From the NCBI GenBank assembly GCA_021209875.1, contig JAGYVD010000010.1, positions 2,046,001-2,110,000 on the forward strand: a stretch of DNA of 64,000 nucleotides, in the 5' to 3' direction. The stretch comes from Rosellinia necatrix. Lineage: Eukaryota > Ascomycota > Sordariomycetes > Xylariales > Xylariaceae. Below the pieces are notes generated by a model. That model was not told the DNA's origin. It made no database searches and saw nothing but the letters and a program-made list of their open reading frames with translations. The translations under genes and the position numbers were made by a program. This document shows, in pieces, positions 12,127-24,961 of the stretch; the stretch's first letter is position 1; each line of letters starts with the position of its first letter.

Positions 12127-13664
12127 CTATCCTAGCTTGACCCAAGGGTGCTGACGAAGTAATACGCCGTCCCCGATGCCTTTATCTATATCGCCAGGCG
12201 CACCGGTCCGGATCTCGTCTCTACGTATTTCTACGGTCTTGACTACGACACATACTGACTCGGGCGGTCTTGGCGGACCTGCGTCCATCGTTGTTGAGGT
12301 ACAATGTGTTGTAGCCGTATCGAGGGCGTTGGCCGGAAGGCTATTTCTGTCAAGGTTTTTGTAACTCTTGCTTGGCCCGGTCCTGCTCTCCCGCCACAAG
12401 CCTGTGTTTCTCGTATTAGGGCTGTCCCCTATCCTGCCTGTCGATAACTCCCGCGCCCACCGCGGACAGCAGAGGGGAAATCCAGCAGCGGTAGCTCCAG
12501 CAAATGCCGCGGGTATGGCCGGCAATCCGTACACAACAAAAATGCTGGTCATTTCGCTGAGGGCCCAGAAGCAGACGGGGCTAACGGAATAGGTGCGATC
12601 ACCCGAGCCTGAGTGTTCAACTGTCGCGACCAGTCGGAGGATAGCCGAAATAGTGCCGCTATACAGTCCAGTGTTAGAACATCCGAACTCACAAACGTGT
12701 AAAGAGGCATAAATCTGTAGCTCATGATCTTGCACACTCACAATAATCCAATGGTGGAAATCAAAGCCACGCCAATCTTCCGCGCTATTGATAATTTCAA
12801 ACGCCAGACGATAAACTGCGCCATCACCAGCATAACGACGTTGGAGCCCACATTAATTGAGAATATAGCCTCGTCCACCCTCGCGTTAAGGCATTTGCCA
12901 TTGACGGTAGGATCCCAGATCCTTTCGCGCGGTGTGCATCGCATGCTTTCCACGATGATGGCTGCGGTGTAGTAGGCAACGTTGAACCATAGGGCCCCCT
13001 GACAAAGCCAGAAAAAGGCGCTGCGAGAGCTTGAAGGGAATATGCGCATCCATTCCAAAAGGATAGCCGCCTTGACAGGAGCCATCGCGGAGTTGTAAAG
13101 AAGTCCCGCGATATATACCCACTGCAGTTTGCGAGTCAGTCGGCCTAGAATATATAATATCTATGGTAATAAGACGAGGAAATGAAACGAGAAGATATTC
13201 TTACGTATGAGAATCCAATCCTGTCTCCGACCGTCATATCCCATTGATGCACCCACCATCCTACCTCGAACTGCGATATGCGGAGTAAAGAATAGACAAA
13301 CCCGATATACGACGCCTGGAATACTATGATTAGTCAATGGACATGGAAAGCACTCCCAAGATTTGACTGACAAATCCGATGATTACGAGCACTGGTAAAC
13401 GGGCTGTTAGTCACTAATATTCTTATCATGACATGAGCTCGAGATTCTCGCACCTGCTTCAAGTCTACCTTTGGGCTGCTTCAAAACGAAGACCCAGAAA
13501 TGAATTCGCGCCAGGACGGCGAGGGTGGCGATGGTGAGCGCAGCGATCGCCACGCCATCGGCGAGCGCATTCATGTTGGGAGGGTGCACGAGGTTGGGCT
13601 CGGCGTCGTTGGGCGTGTCCAGCGCCGGCTGGGCGAGCATGGCCCGGCGGCCTGCCTCGTCCAT
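12127..13664 (-). CDS. Rhodopsin-like seven-helix integral membrane protein (Pth11/SAT4-type)
   Basis: A fungal membrane protein of the rhodopsin-domain family that includes Pth11-like receptors, probably in the plasma membrane. Exons: 13664-13454, 13391-13372, 13315-13205, 13121-12742 and 12658-12127, giving 417 residues. Visible features are hydrophobic helices (MNALADGVAIAALTIATLAVLA, VLVIIGF, YIAGLLYNSAMAPVKAAILLEW, FNVAYYTAAIIVESM, GSNVVMLVMAQFIVW), a Cys pair typical of the family (MRCTP...KCLN), and SPVCFWALSEM in the last helix. A long polar cytoplasmic tail follows. Exon 2 is a 20-nt microexon. The donor of exon 1 could be either of two GT sites that both keep the frame; I prefer GTGCGA. 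The ligand is unknown, and the family also contains members that may not signal through G proteins. Confidence 0.8.
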
Positions 13665-14489
13665 AGCTATAATTCCCGTGGGTAGAAGAGCTCCCGGGGG
13701 AGCATGCCAGTGTCTAAGAGGGAAGACGAACAAGTCATCATAGAGAGATTGGATAGGGCATGAGACATTTCAAGGTGGGCGGACTCGACAGTACCGCTGA
13801 GCACACCAATCCGGGTTTCTGGGGGTGGCGCGCCCGTTTCTTATGATGGATGGATTCCGAGCTGAAGACGAGATTGAAGGCTGGCCGTGTCTTGGCGGCT
13901 TGGGCCCAGCAGCGTTTCGGCAGCTTTTATTCGACATGTCGGGGGTTTGGACAGCGCTACTCCGGAAGCAGCAGCAAGGCACGCATAACGGTGGGGGGAT
14001 CCTCCTGCAACACGCTACACTACACTACTTCGTATCAGCAAATACAACGTTGGAACGCTATGGATGCGGCCACACACGCTGCGCAGCGAATTGGCTCGCC
14101 GCGGTACCACCCCAACCCGCCCGTCAGCCCCCGCGACGGGCCAATGAGACCCCCGGGCCTAATGCAGGCGAGGGGGGGGTCATTACATAAATCGGACAGC
14201 GGAAACATGGACACAACGTGATAGAGTGGTATTATTCACTAAGCCTGCTTCTCTGCCTTCGCAGCAACCGCCCATCCAAGCTGCCTTCCTGTCCGAGGAT
14301 TTGGAAGACCCTGCGCCCCTCCCGCCGTGCTACCCAACATCGGGACCCAAGACCAGAGACCCCGATACCAGCGACCCAGTGCCAGAGTGCCAGAGGACCA
14401 GGCAGTCCAGGCCCCAGCGGCATAGGCAAGCAAGGAGCTAATGCGCCTGTCGCGACGCCGCCGTGCCGAGGCCCGTCCCCACGGCGGAA
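13665..14489. other. Intergenic region between two minus-strand genes
   Basis: No supported gene. Overlapping GC-rich open frames run on both strands between 13770 and 14489 but show no conserved motif and disagree with each other. The part next to 13664 is the likely promoter of the rhodopsin-like gene. Confidence 0.4.
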
Positions 14490-15179
14490 TCAGACGACAG
14501 GCAGGATGAGCTCAGCCGGACCGGTGAGTGTGGGGGGTCGAGAGCGCCGCCGCCGCAGCGGCGGTGATGGGGGAGGCGTGTAGGCTAGATGGACAGGTTG
14601 GCCACTGCCGCCGCGTCCGGTTGGGCGTCCCCTGCTACGCATCCTTCCGACCCCATCTTCGTCTGTCGAGCATCCTGCTCGGCTGGAGCGGCCCCGCGGG
14701 CTTCCGGTTGTTTCAGACGGCGTGGGATGGATCAGAGGATCGTAGTCCGCGAAGGCGCGCCAGGTCTCCCCGTCGAACACGCGCCCATGGAATTCGGTGA
14801 TGAACCGGTCCAGCTCCGCCTCGCTCTCCAGGCATACCCAGCCGTGCGCGCCCGTCCGCTCCATCCCGACTGCTATTGGTCGGTAGCTGGGGAAAGCGCT
14901 ATATAGTCGTTCCACGTCACGAATGACAGAGCCTAAAGGCTTCCCTTTGATGCCAACTCGGATTGTGAAGGGGTAGGTCAGCGATCGGAACAAATGAGCC
15001 TTGGACTCGAATTCCCGCAGTTTGGGTCGAAGTCCCCTCTGCCCGTTTTGATGCCCTTCTGGCGCGCTTCCCTCGTTTGAATGCTCTATTCTGACGAGGA
15101 AAGTTACCTGGAGGGGCGGGTCATCTTGAAGCGTTGGGATACCTAGGCCGCAACTAAAGTCGAACAGCGAGTCTCGCAT
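14490..15179 (-). CDS. Unknown protein with an RRM-like central segment
   Basis: An uninterrupted frame of 229 codons starting MRDSLFDFSCG. Residues about 70-145 alternate strand-like and helix-like patches (FTIRVGIKG, SVIRDVERLYSAF, AHGWVCLESEAELDRFI, GRVFDGETW). The spacing resembles an RNA-recognition motif, but the RNP aromatic residues are not clear. The C-terminus is basic, Pro- and Arg-rich and probably disordered. A GTAACT at the end of LQDDPPLQ and a CTGACC before TYPFTIRV could mark an unspliced intron, so the middle of the N-terminal half is uncertain. No function is proposed. Confidence 0.4.
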   Translation of the reverse strand: MRDSLFDFSCGLGIPTLQDDPPLQVTFLVRIEHSNEGSAPEGHQNGQRGLRPKLREFESKAHLFRSLTYPFTIRVGIKGKPLGSVIRDVERLYSAFPSYRPIAVGMERTGAHGWVCLESEAELDRFITEFHGRVFDGETWRAFADYDPLIHPTPSETTGSPRGRSSRAGCSTDEDGVGRMRSRGRPTGRGGSGQPVHLAYTPPPSPPLRRRRSRPPTLTGPAELILPVV

Positions 15180-16564
15180 ATTGGAGCGTTTCTACAGATC
15201 AAGCCAAGATATAAAGTACTTGGTAGTTTGGGAGGAGTATAATGGAAGGGCCGTGGTTCCAACGATCATGTAGAGCCCAACAATGACGGATGGGCTCCCG
15301 AACTGGCGCCAAATCGGTTCAGTATGTTGACGAATGTAGATTTGAGGCGCCTCTCGTGTCCAGCTTACGAGATTGTGCGAAATGAGATGAGCCCTGAGGC
15401 TTCGCATTCTTGTACCCTCTATCGAGCTCGATCTGGCAGCTTATTATCGTGCTATATCCAGAGAACAAACGCTTCAAACGGTAAGGCTTGGGAGTCAAAG
15501 GCGCTGGGTTAATAATATTGTATTTTCGTTTTCGTGGCTCTTTATGTAGTCGGGGGCATCAAGTCGAGAGATATGCTGTAACACATTCGCTTCCGGCACT
15601 TTGTTATAAAATATGATCCTTGTGTGCTGAATAACCATGGTTAAGGTGGTCTCTAGTATGTTAGTTCTCGTTCTTAGTGATGGTGTTTTAATTGGCGGGA
15701 TAGGATTAGTAAAATAGGATTATAGAAAGGTTACGGCCCGTGTCGAGGTATCATTTCTCCCGTAAACTCTGTAGTCGGCCAGGTGCGTCGCCAAGAAGGG
15801 AGGTGAGGCCGAGCCTCGAAGCATAAGTTAGTAGGTATCTACCAAAATCTAGGTAAGGAGGCAGTAAGCTCGGATCAGGCATATGGCCTACCCACCTACC
15901 TACCTACCTACCCAGTGGGTAAGCGACAGTTGGAACTTTGAACAGGGTTGGGATCGGAGCCAGATATGATACCTACCACCGACGTTATCTAACGGATGTG
16001 GCCATAAATACCATTGCCTTGCTCTTGCTTCTCCGCGTTGTCAGCACCGTTTTTATGACCGACCGATGCTTAAGCTTCCAGGCGTGATAACCGGTCACCG
16101 AAGCGCAAGCTGGTCCGATTTGATAAGAATACATCTATATTACCCGGGTAGGTGCTTAGGTAGGTATTACCACCTTCTCATTCCTTTTGCTCTCCGGGGT
16201 TCTAACTCAGCGTACGTATTCTGATCGTTAATCTGCTTGGCGTCGCTATACTGACACCCCTGTTTATAGCATCAATAGGGGGATACTGATCTGCTCGAGT
16301 ACTAAGTATTGTAGGGAGGTAACAGGTGCCTGCTCTTCTTCAATAGTATTCCCCCAGCCGACAGCAGCTGGCGATCCGGATAAGGTCGAATATGGTGCTC
16401 TATCTAACATTCTTCCTCGTTCCTCTCAATCCCATCCGAGGAAGTTAAAGCCTCATTAATAAGCCTCTACAATACACAACCGGCAGCCCGAATGAAACCC
16501 CCTTGAAATACAATGTTGCGCGTCATCTGACCCAAACTCATCTATTTTATGTACCCTAACAAGC
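15180..16564. other. Intergenic region without a gene
   Basis: AT-rich spacer with a CCTA tract at about 15891-15913 and further TAGGTAGGT motifs near 15831 and 16147-16165. No frame with family features. The end should carry the promoter of the BEM46-like gene. Confidence 0.5.
15889..15914. repeat. (CCTA)n tetranucleotide tract
   Basis: Five CCTA units flanked by CCCA and CCCAGTGGG. It belongs to the dispersed CCTA/TAGG family of this window. Confidence 0.8.
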
Positions 16565-17753
16565 ATGCTGCCCGGACGACCAGTACTCATCCTCGGCCGC
16601 CACCACATCTGCGCAACGCGGCCCGTCGCTTTCCCCTTGCAACACTCGCCATTATATAAGAGATGTTTGCATATCGAAGGCCTGGCACTCGCTCCCGTGG
16701 TTTTCGGGGGTCTATTACTATCACTATGGACTTGGAAATGCCTCATGATGGTTGTCTTCCAGAATAAGATCATATATATGCCCGGGCTGCCGCCGAATTC
16801 GCGATGGGAGAAGATAAGCGACTATAAACATAGACTCGGCGGTATCTCTTGGCGGGAGGAAAGAGTACGTGCTACCGACGGCACTAACCTTGCCCTCTGC
16901 GTTGCAGACCTAGAGGTAGGGGTGAATGGAGGCCCCTGCTCACCAGGCACCCCTTTCTACATTCTCTACTTCCAGGGTTCGCATATACCCTCGCATTGCA
17001 GAACCCGAATTATAAGCTTATAGCCTACTAGGGAATGCTTCCTCGATTCCCCCACGTCTTCCAGATCTCTCCGCAACGTTAAATATGTTGAGAAGGGAGA
17101 TGGCTGCTGAGAAAAAGAGCGCCAGGTGTACAATAGTTTGTCTGAGTTATCGAGGGTATTGGACATCGCGTGGCCGGCCGACGGAAAATGGTCTCCGACT
17201 AGATTCTAATGCCGCGATAGAATGGATCTCGCGCATGCATCAAGAAGCGTCCAATGAGGATCCCAGAAATCTTCAAACTCCGGCACAGATCGTTCTATGG
17301 GGCCAAAGTATCGGGTCTGGCGTGGCGACCAATCTGGCCGCCGAGAAGTGCATGCCTGAGAACCTTCGCTTGAACTCATTGATCCTCGAAACCCCATTTA
17401 CTTCGATTCGTGCCATGCTAGAGGTCCTCTATCCCCAAAAGTGGCTACCATATCGACACCTCTGGCCATTTTTACGCAATCATCTTGACAGTTGGAAGAA
17501 CTTCAAGTTAGTTGCCGATATATATAGCACGAAGGCTTTTATGCCCGAGATTTTAATCGTCCAAGCTGCCAAAGATGAGCTGGTGCCCGCTGAACTCAGC
17601 CAAATGCTTTACGACAGATGCGTACAGCTCCAGCTGCCTATAAGCAAGGTCTCGGTCGCTGGAGCTTTCCACAATGATGCAATGTTTAGGGCAGAAGGGA
17701 GAAGGGCTGTTTCCCAGTTCTTGGCGCGAAAAATCAGGGACGCGCAAAAATAG
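16565..17753 (+). CDS. bem46: BEM46/ABHD13-type alpha/beta hydrolase
   Basis: A membrane-anchored serine hydrolase of the BEM46/ABHD13 family; in fungi these proteins sit at the ER and cell periphery, but the substrate is not established. Exons 16565-16976 and 17032-17753 encode 377 residues. A single hydrophobic segment (about residues 38-64) precedes the family mark IYMPGLPPNSR. The nucleophile elbow reads GQSIGSG (Ser230). The acid lies in QAAKDELVP and the His in AGAFHNDA, so the triad is complete. The 55-nt intron has a weak donor (GTTCGC), but it restores the frame exactly (YFQGNASSIPPR). The start at 16565 is the first in-frame Met; the N-terminal 30 residues are less conserved-looking and could be trimmed. 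Confidence 0.85.
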
Positions 17754-18343
17754 ATTGAGGAGTTGCAAGATGGCATCTAGACCCGACGACCGTCCATCTT
17801 GAATTGTGTATCCTACCAAACGAGGACTGGGACTACCGGCTCGCCATCTTCATGCGATTTACTAAGTGAGTACTAACTGACGCTAGTAGGAATGCCGTAG
17901 ACTTCATATCTTCCCCCCTCACTCTCGTTCGAGATAACCCGCTGAGTCTTCGATGTCTACTCTCATGCTACCTTAGGCAACATAGGAAATGAGGGCATTG
18001 GGCCGGCATCGGATGAGGCATCATGCTTCTGAGAGAAATATTTTGCGCAAGATAATACTACAGTGTGATAATGTGGCTCGAGGTGTTGTAGAAAGCGGAA
18101 CGTGAAAGCGGTTTCAAAAAGCCTACATCACCATTAGAAGTACAACGAAGTCTATTCTTATCCCAGTTTAAGCTAGATAAGCAATGTGCTCCATGTAGCA
18201 AGCAAGACAAAGTATACATGGCAGCTTGTACTTGCTAGAATAAGATAGGTATGTGGTTCAGCTTCAATACGATTTCAGTATCCATCGAAGCAAGCTGTGA
18301 TGGCAGAACAAGCTGATATATGAGCCTTTCACGAGCCCACGGT
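17754..18343. other. Intergenic region between convergent 3' ends
   Basis: No gene seen. It separates the BEM46-like gene (+) from the GH36 gene (-), and both 3' UTRs should lie here. Confidence 0.5.
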
Positions 18344-21300
18344 TCAACAATGCTCGGCGTCAAAATATATCTTGATCTCAACTTCGTTGCCCCAACCCGA
18401 ATTCAGACCCATCTCACTCCACGCCTTCTGAATGTCAATAGCCAACACACAATCGTCTTTCTGATCAACCGCTACAGTGTAGGCAGGTATGGGCAAGCCT
18501 TGAATGGTGATCATGAAATCGCGTTCAATCGACATATCAGGAAGGCCAGAGATATATAACCCTGTGGAACGTGTTAGCAATGAACTATTGATTATTGGAG
18601 CATTCTAGTACGAGACGGGTGGGATAGCGTACCAAGTGTGCCCAGGGCCTTCAGTCGTGTTACAGAAATAACCCGTCCAGTAGGAAGGAATTCAAAGTGA
18701 TTTTCGATAATGGCAGCAGCACCGGTCATTTTTCCTATGAGGCCTAAAGAGGCAATATCAACCTTTCCGTTTGTTTCACTGTCGAATTGGGTCACCGGAT
18801 ATGCCGTAAAAATATCATAACCTCCTACATCTAGGGTTACACACAGACGAGCCGTCCACGGCCCAGTCGTTGTGGCCGTAATGACTTTGCCGTGATCATG
18901 TGACCTTAATATATATTTTATTGAAGGAACAATGCCTGGGAAAAAATCGAGTGAGATTATCTCTGTTTGAGTGTGAGGTCTCGTATTAAATACTCCAAGC
19001 ATGGGCGTCCCTGTCGCAGCTTTACCGTGGTAACACCCGACCTTGAGAAGTGCACTATTCAGACTATAAGTTAGCAGTTTCTATATGATAATGGTGATTC
19101 GGGCAATTCCCTAAGGGTATATGAAAGCAACTGATGGGAGAAATGCAATAATGGGACACTCAAGCTCCAGAATGCGTACTCTTCATCATAATTAGTATAG
19201 GGATCGACCGTCCTCCCCACCACACTAGGCCGGAGAATAATAGTCTTGCCACGAGATGTTAAGGCGGTCATTTGGCTGATCAAGTCAAGATCGTATGTTC
19301 CAGGTGTATCGGTGATATATAAGGGTCCACCACTAATACATCGAGCAGCGGCATGGTAACTAGCGTACGTATGCGAGGTCTGAAACATATCCCAGTCCGG
19401 TAAGATATTCAAATGTTGCGTGAACAATGCATTATAAGCGTTCGCCCATATATGCCAAGGATGCGACTCTGTCACGTCGGGAAAGTAGTCGTCCGAGTTC
19501 CTTACCACAATGGTTGGCCGATTCGGCGAGAGCTGCTGGCGGAACAGTACCTGTGGTGCTTGTGACATGCACGAGATATTCTTGACGCCAAAATGACGAA
19601 GAGAGGCGGTTGCCCAAGCATCTAGGTAGGTATTCGCAAGCCCTCGACGAGATTCCGCTGAAACCCAAGTGTCAACCATAAATTGGGCGTCCGTTTTAAC
19701 CCCATCTACACCACATGACGACAGAAACCGGTAAAAATCGTCGTAGAATCTCCGGACGTCCGCATTAGCAACGACGGTCATCGGACCCTCTACCGCCCAA
19801 GCCTCACGATGAACTTGAATTGTCTGATAATGCTGAGCAACGTCTCCATGTGGTGAGATTCCGCCCCAATAACCTAGTAATGCACTGTCCGGCGTATTGT
19901 TAGTAAGTCCCATAAACGGTGAACAGTAAGGGTCTCCGCCAGATCTTGGGCCAGGCCAAAAGTCTAGCCTCACGAAACAGGGAAACAAGCTAAGGGGTAC
20001 TGGGGAACATACTGCCAGACAGCGACGTGTTCGATACTAGGTAAGCGTTTGCGGATTTCGGATATTGCGTGTTTCAACCCATTAGGGAAAGCGCTTGGTT
20101 CGGCCTCAAATCCCTTCAAGCCATAAGAATTCGAGTCGGGACCATCACGGTCAATATTTTGCCAATTGTCGTCTATGATGAGATTACTGATGCTGATATT
20201 ACTTCGTTTGAGGGAATCTATGGCATCCAATAGCTTGTCTTCGGTCAAACGCTGTCCTAGAGCATTCCATGTGCCTGCCATTCAAGCATTCCTCGGTCAA
20301 TAAATATATCACCAACCCAATAATAATAGTAGCACCTACAATAACCCAAGCCATCGTACCATTCCTGCATCCACAGAGGCTTTAAGTCGTTGCTGTGAAT
20401 GGACGGTTGCTGGGGAAGCATCTCGTGTTCACTAGATGCAGATAGAACAAGAGCTCGCGCATGGTACACAACTGCCGCAATAGCGCTGTCACAATTATCG
20501 CCTACTGCCGCTAACAACATACCAGCAGAACTTGTGTTTGCGTCGTTGCGTAGCTGCACCGTCAAGGTCAATCAACTTGCTTGATCAAATTTGAGTTTCG
20601 AAAACTTACATGGACCATCACCGGACCACGGCCCGAGCTTCGGATGAGGGTTATGGCATTATTTATGTTACTGAGCCCTAGCAAAACAAGATGTTTACCC
20701 TCGTGATTAAGAAACGAACACAACAATGCATCTTTGTCAAGACTGAAAATATTCTTTCCATGCCTTGGGCCTAGCCATGCAGCTGAATGACGAACCAGTG
20801 CCAGATAGCTGCCTCACATTAGCATAAATGTCACTCATATGATAGGCATATGTCTTTGCCCCCATAGAAGTAGCCCAAATATGTCGGAATCAAAAGTGAG
20901 GTTGGGACGTTATGGCAAGGCCAGACTCGACACTTGCCAAGAGACTCCAGAATATTTCCGGTAGAAACCCTGTTAAGCGATGAAATAGCCGCCTACCGTA
21001 CGAAGCCGCCCCAAGGAACGCCTAGTTCAATATCGGCATATGCTGATACGTCATCACTTGCTGGTGGAACTGCAGCTTCAATAGTCCATAGCCGTGTCCG
21101 GGGCGTCTGGCTCGCGACATGGTTGACTTTGAGCTCAGGATTTAGCCCTTGGATTACTGTCGATAAGTCATCTATTAGCAGCGGCTGACGCTCTGTGTTC
21201 AGAATCACGAGGCCATCTTCAACGCCCAACTCATCTCTAGCCCAAATCCAGGACTGGGTTGGGTAGGAGCGATATTTCAGCGTAAATCGTAACGAAGATG

Positions 21301-21562
21301 TCATGGGTAGCACAACGCCGTAATAACGATGCCTATCCTTAAGGCTATCGAGTTGTAAGAATGTGGGAGATTCTGTGCTCGGAGTGGGCGACAACAGTGT
21401 CTCCTCCCAAGGCTGTTCGCCTGAAGAGCGCCAGAGGCAGACCTCCCATGACTTGTCGACATCATGTTCTGCAATTTCTAGAACGACGGATAAAGATATG
21501 GTCTGGCTCTTGACCTGGGAAACTCGCCCGAGTGGCGGGAAAGTATGGAGTCTGACTACCAT
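18344..21562 (-). CDS. GH36 Sip1/raffinose-synthase-type alpha-galactosidase family protein
   Basis: Expected to cleave or transfer alpha-galactosyl groups of raffinose-type sugars. Seven exons: 21562-20997, 20808-20610, 20553-20340, 20274-20013, 19884-19180, 19054-18633 and 18561-18344, giving 861 residues, in the family range. Marks in order are LGVPWGG, EWYDGLGYCTWNALGQ, IIDDNWQ (about 359-365), HALLGYWGGISP, the nucleophile Asp479 in GVKTDAQ, and RNSDDYFP (542-549) with the acid/base Asp. A beta-sandwich tail with GTPMLGVFN closes the protein. The junction between exons 5 and 6 is least certain: GTACGC at 19179 is preferred, but a donor at GTTGCT downstream also keeps phase. There is no signal peptide, so action inside the cell is likely. 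Whether it is a hydrolase or a transferase cannot be told from sequence. Confidence 0.85.
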
Positions 21563-22153
21563 TGTTTACTGTCAACGAAGGTAGGTATGACTGGTGGTTC
21601 AGTCTGAGACCTGACCAACACCTCGATCACCTCGGCGATTAACAACTTGATTGGGAAGTAATTAATCGCTATCATATGAGAGAATTTTATATGAAATGCG
21701 GAAAGTAGTGGCTTCACACGAGTACCGCAGGAGATGTTGATGTCGTAGGCACATGGATAAGTGCATCTGTCGGCGGGGTGGGGTGGACTCTAATTACCTA
21801 TGTTAGGTAGGTAGGTACTTAGACTTTAGGTAATAGAGGAGAAAAGAAATGGGTCTATACCTGGACATGGCTCTTGTCAGCTGGTCCGAGCTTCCGAGAA
21901 AATCCTCACCTCGACCGTCATATCGGGAGACCACAGCCAATCAGAGGGTGATTATTCGGTGGCCAAGGATTGACGAGGAATTTGCGCCACGTTCAATGTT
22001 GACACCAGCCACAAAGGCCGGGGAGTCCCAATTCAGACCAACCAAAATTTGAGCTTTTGGGAGCCGAAGCCGACTCGAATCTGTTCACGATTTCCATCAA
22101 ACCGCTCAATCCTCCTCACCACCTGCTACCGCCCCCTCCCCAAACGCACCACA
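21563..22153. promoter_or_regulatory. Shared divergent promoter region (GH36 / MPP-beta)
   Basis: 590 bp separate the start codons of the minus-strand GH36 gene and the plus-strand processing peptidase gene. A TTAGGTAGGTAGGTA motif lies at 21803-21817 and a pyrimidine-rich stretch at 22110-22150 leads into the peptidase ATG. The short frame at 21849-22052 is not supported as a gene. Confidence 0.4.
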
Positions 22154-23812
22154 ATGGCGTCCAGGAGACTCGCCCTGAACCTCGGCCAGGTGCGCAGCCG
22201 TGCTGCCACGCCTCTCATCCGCCCATTCAGGCGAGGACTCGCCACCCCGGTGACGTCGCCCGCCGGTGCGAAGACCCAGACCACGACACTGAAGAACGGG
22301 CTCACCGTAAGCTCCCACACTCGCCAATTGATGCCCAAGCCGCCGCGCTATCAGAGTTTCTGACGACCCCGTTCCAGGTAGCTACCGAATATTCGCCTTG
22401 GGCACAGACATCGACAGTAGGCGTGTGGATCGATGCCGGTTCGAGGGCTGAGACCGCCGAGACCAATGGCACCGCACACTTCCTCGAGCATCTCGCCTTC
22501 AAGGTACGATCTTCGGATCATCGGGGAACCAACTCGGCCTGCTGATGGCGTTACAGGGCACACAAAAGCGGACGCAGACGCAGCTGGAGCTCGAGATCGA
22601 GAACATGGGTGGCCACTTAAACGCCTATACTTCGGTGTGTGGAAGACAACTGCGACAGCCCCCAGACAGCACTGACCCCTCACAAGCGCGAAAGCACCGT
22701 CTATTTCTCCCGAGCTCTGAACGCCGACGTTCCCCAGGCTGTTGACATCCTAGCCGACATCCTTCAGAATTCCAAGCTAGAGCCCTCCTCTATCGAACGC
22801 GAGCGGGACGTTATCCTCCGTGAATCCGAAGAGGTCGAGAAACAGCTCGACGAAGTCGTTTTCGACCACCTCCATGCCACTGCCTTCCAACATCAACCAC
22901 TCGGCCGGACGATCCTGGGACCCCGCGAGAATATCCGCGACATCACCCGAACCGAGCTTACCAAGTATATCACGACTAACTACACTGCCGATCGCATGGT
23001 TCTGGTTGGAGCCGGTGGTATCCCTCACGAAAAGCTAGTCGAGTTAGCCGAACAGAACTTCTCTAATCTGCCGCTTACCTCCCCTCACAACGAAGCCTAC
23101 CTTCATTCCAAGCAAAAGCCCAACTTTATCGGCTCCGAGGTTCGTATTCGGGACGACACTATGGGTTCGGCGCACATCGCGCTTGCTGTGGAGGGCGTTA
23201 GCTGGAACGATGATGACTACTTTACCGCCTTGGTCACCCAGGCCATCGTCGGCAATTACGACAGGGCTATGGGCAGCGCCCCTCACCAGGGCAGCAAGCT
23301 TGCCGCCTTTGTGCACCAGAACGGTCTCGCCAACAGCTTCATGAGCTTCTCCACCAGTTATAGCGACACTGGGTAAGACCAAGCCATTATATTTCTCTCT
23401 TCTTTCGCTAACCTTATCTAGTCTATGGGGTATCTTCCTCGTTTCCGACCAGCTTACTCGTCTCGACGATCTGATTCACTTCGCTCAACGTGAGTGGTCG
23501 CGACTTGCGAACAACGTCACTTCATCCGAGGTCGAACGCGCCAAGGCTCAATTAAAGGCCTCTATTCTCCTATCCCTCGACAGCACATCTGCTGTTGCCG
23601 AAGACATCGGACGCCAACTTATCACTACCGGCCGCCGGATGAGCCCCGGTGAGATCGAGCGCGCCATCGATCAAGTTACAGAGAATCATGTCTTGAGCTT
23701 TGCCAGCCGCAAGCTATGGGACCAGGATATTGCTATCAGCGCCGTTGGCAGCATCGAGGGCATGCTAGACTACCAGAGGATCAGAAACGACATGAGCCGG
23801 AACTTTTCATAA
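22154..23812 (+). CDS. mppB: Mitochondrial processing peptidase, beta subunit
   Basis: Catalytic subunit of the matrix peptidase that removes presequences from imported proteins. In Neurospora the same protein also serves as core protein I of complex III. Exons 22154-22306, 22378-22503, 22557-22634, 22687-23372 and 23422-23812 encode 477 residues. An Arg-rich presequence ([20 protein letters not shown]) is followed by the zinc site HFLEH at 85-89 and the downstream Glu region ([13 protein letters not shown]). The Gly-rich loop and the long C-terminal M16 domain follow. All introns are 49-71 nt and in phase; the third exon joins at NAYTS/RESTVYF as in the family. It is intact and very likely essential. 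Confidence 0.96.
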
Positions 23813-24961
23813 AGGGTGTAACTAGCGGCGTCAGTGGTGACAAAAAACCCGGTCATAGAGTGTATGAGTTACTACAATCCCGCATATTATTAGTTGTATC
23901 ATAGAAGATTTTTCATCTGTTACAGCGCACGCCCAACTTGTGCTTCTAGATGTTTATTCCTCTGTGCTTTCGAGCCTTACACCCTCCCTCGCCTCAGCCA
24001 AGCACGTTTTAAGTATATCATATGAGCAGTAACAACATTTAATTCAACCATAATAATTGCATGTGTCCTTAGCTACCGCGATATCAGAAACGGATGAGAG
24101 CTATCTAGTATAGGGCAAAGGGACAAGGCACATGCAGGACTACCTTCCTGTAGGTGCTTGGGTACTTGACACTCCAGAGCGTACGGGCCAGTCCCCAATA
24201 TTCTACTTATTCACCAAACTTGCTCGATTATACAAATATAGATTTAGCACTAGCTACAGCTGATACATAAATTTCGAACCCCACAGAACAACAAAAGTCG
24301 ACTTCCCACCTCAAGACGTCACCGCCTTATGCCCCGTACACGCTGGCTGTGAATCATATTTCTATATTTCTAAGCATACTGGCGAGGGCTACGATGGCGG
24401 TAATACAGGGGCAGTTAGGTGACGGCTGCTCTCGAGCAGCGGGGTCTATGTAGCGCGTCTATGAGCACATACACAGGCCTAATGTCCTCCCAGAATGAGA
24501 TTCGAGTTGGAGTTCTCACGGAAGCTAGATTTACTCCTCCTCGCGCTTCATCGGGGGGGTTTCACTTCCCCATACATATATCAACGGTCTTGTTAAGAGA
24601 ACGAATAGGGTGGGCACCTAGCTTGTAGCTCAGCTAAATGGCGAACAAGGAGTTGTACCGCTATTTCCACGAAGACACGCGCAATGCCGATGAAAATTCA
24701 AGGGGAAATCAAGGCAGGTAGGTGTATCTGATATGTAAGTCTGCGCAAAGTCGGTGTCCCGCTCCTCCTACATTTGTTACCAACCCCTTCTCCTATCCCT
24801 CAGATGATATTGCATGTCTACTCAGGATAGATGCTTAGTCGTTTTCGGGTTAGGCACAGGTAATCTAGCCACACCAAACATTCCACGTTCTTTCGGCTTC
24901 CATCAGATCCACTTGGCCGTTGCGTAGAATCAGATTGCCTCGCCGGCCAATGGTGGCACAG
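23813..24961. other. Intergenic region between convergent 3' ends
   Basis: About 1.1 kb without a supported gene. Frames at 24419-24628 and nearby have no recognisable features. It lies between the peptidase (+) and the SET-domain gene (-). Confidence 0.5.
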
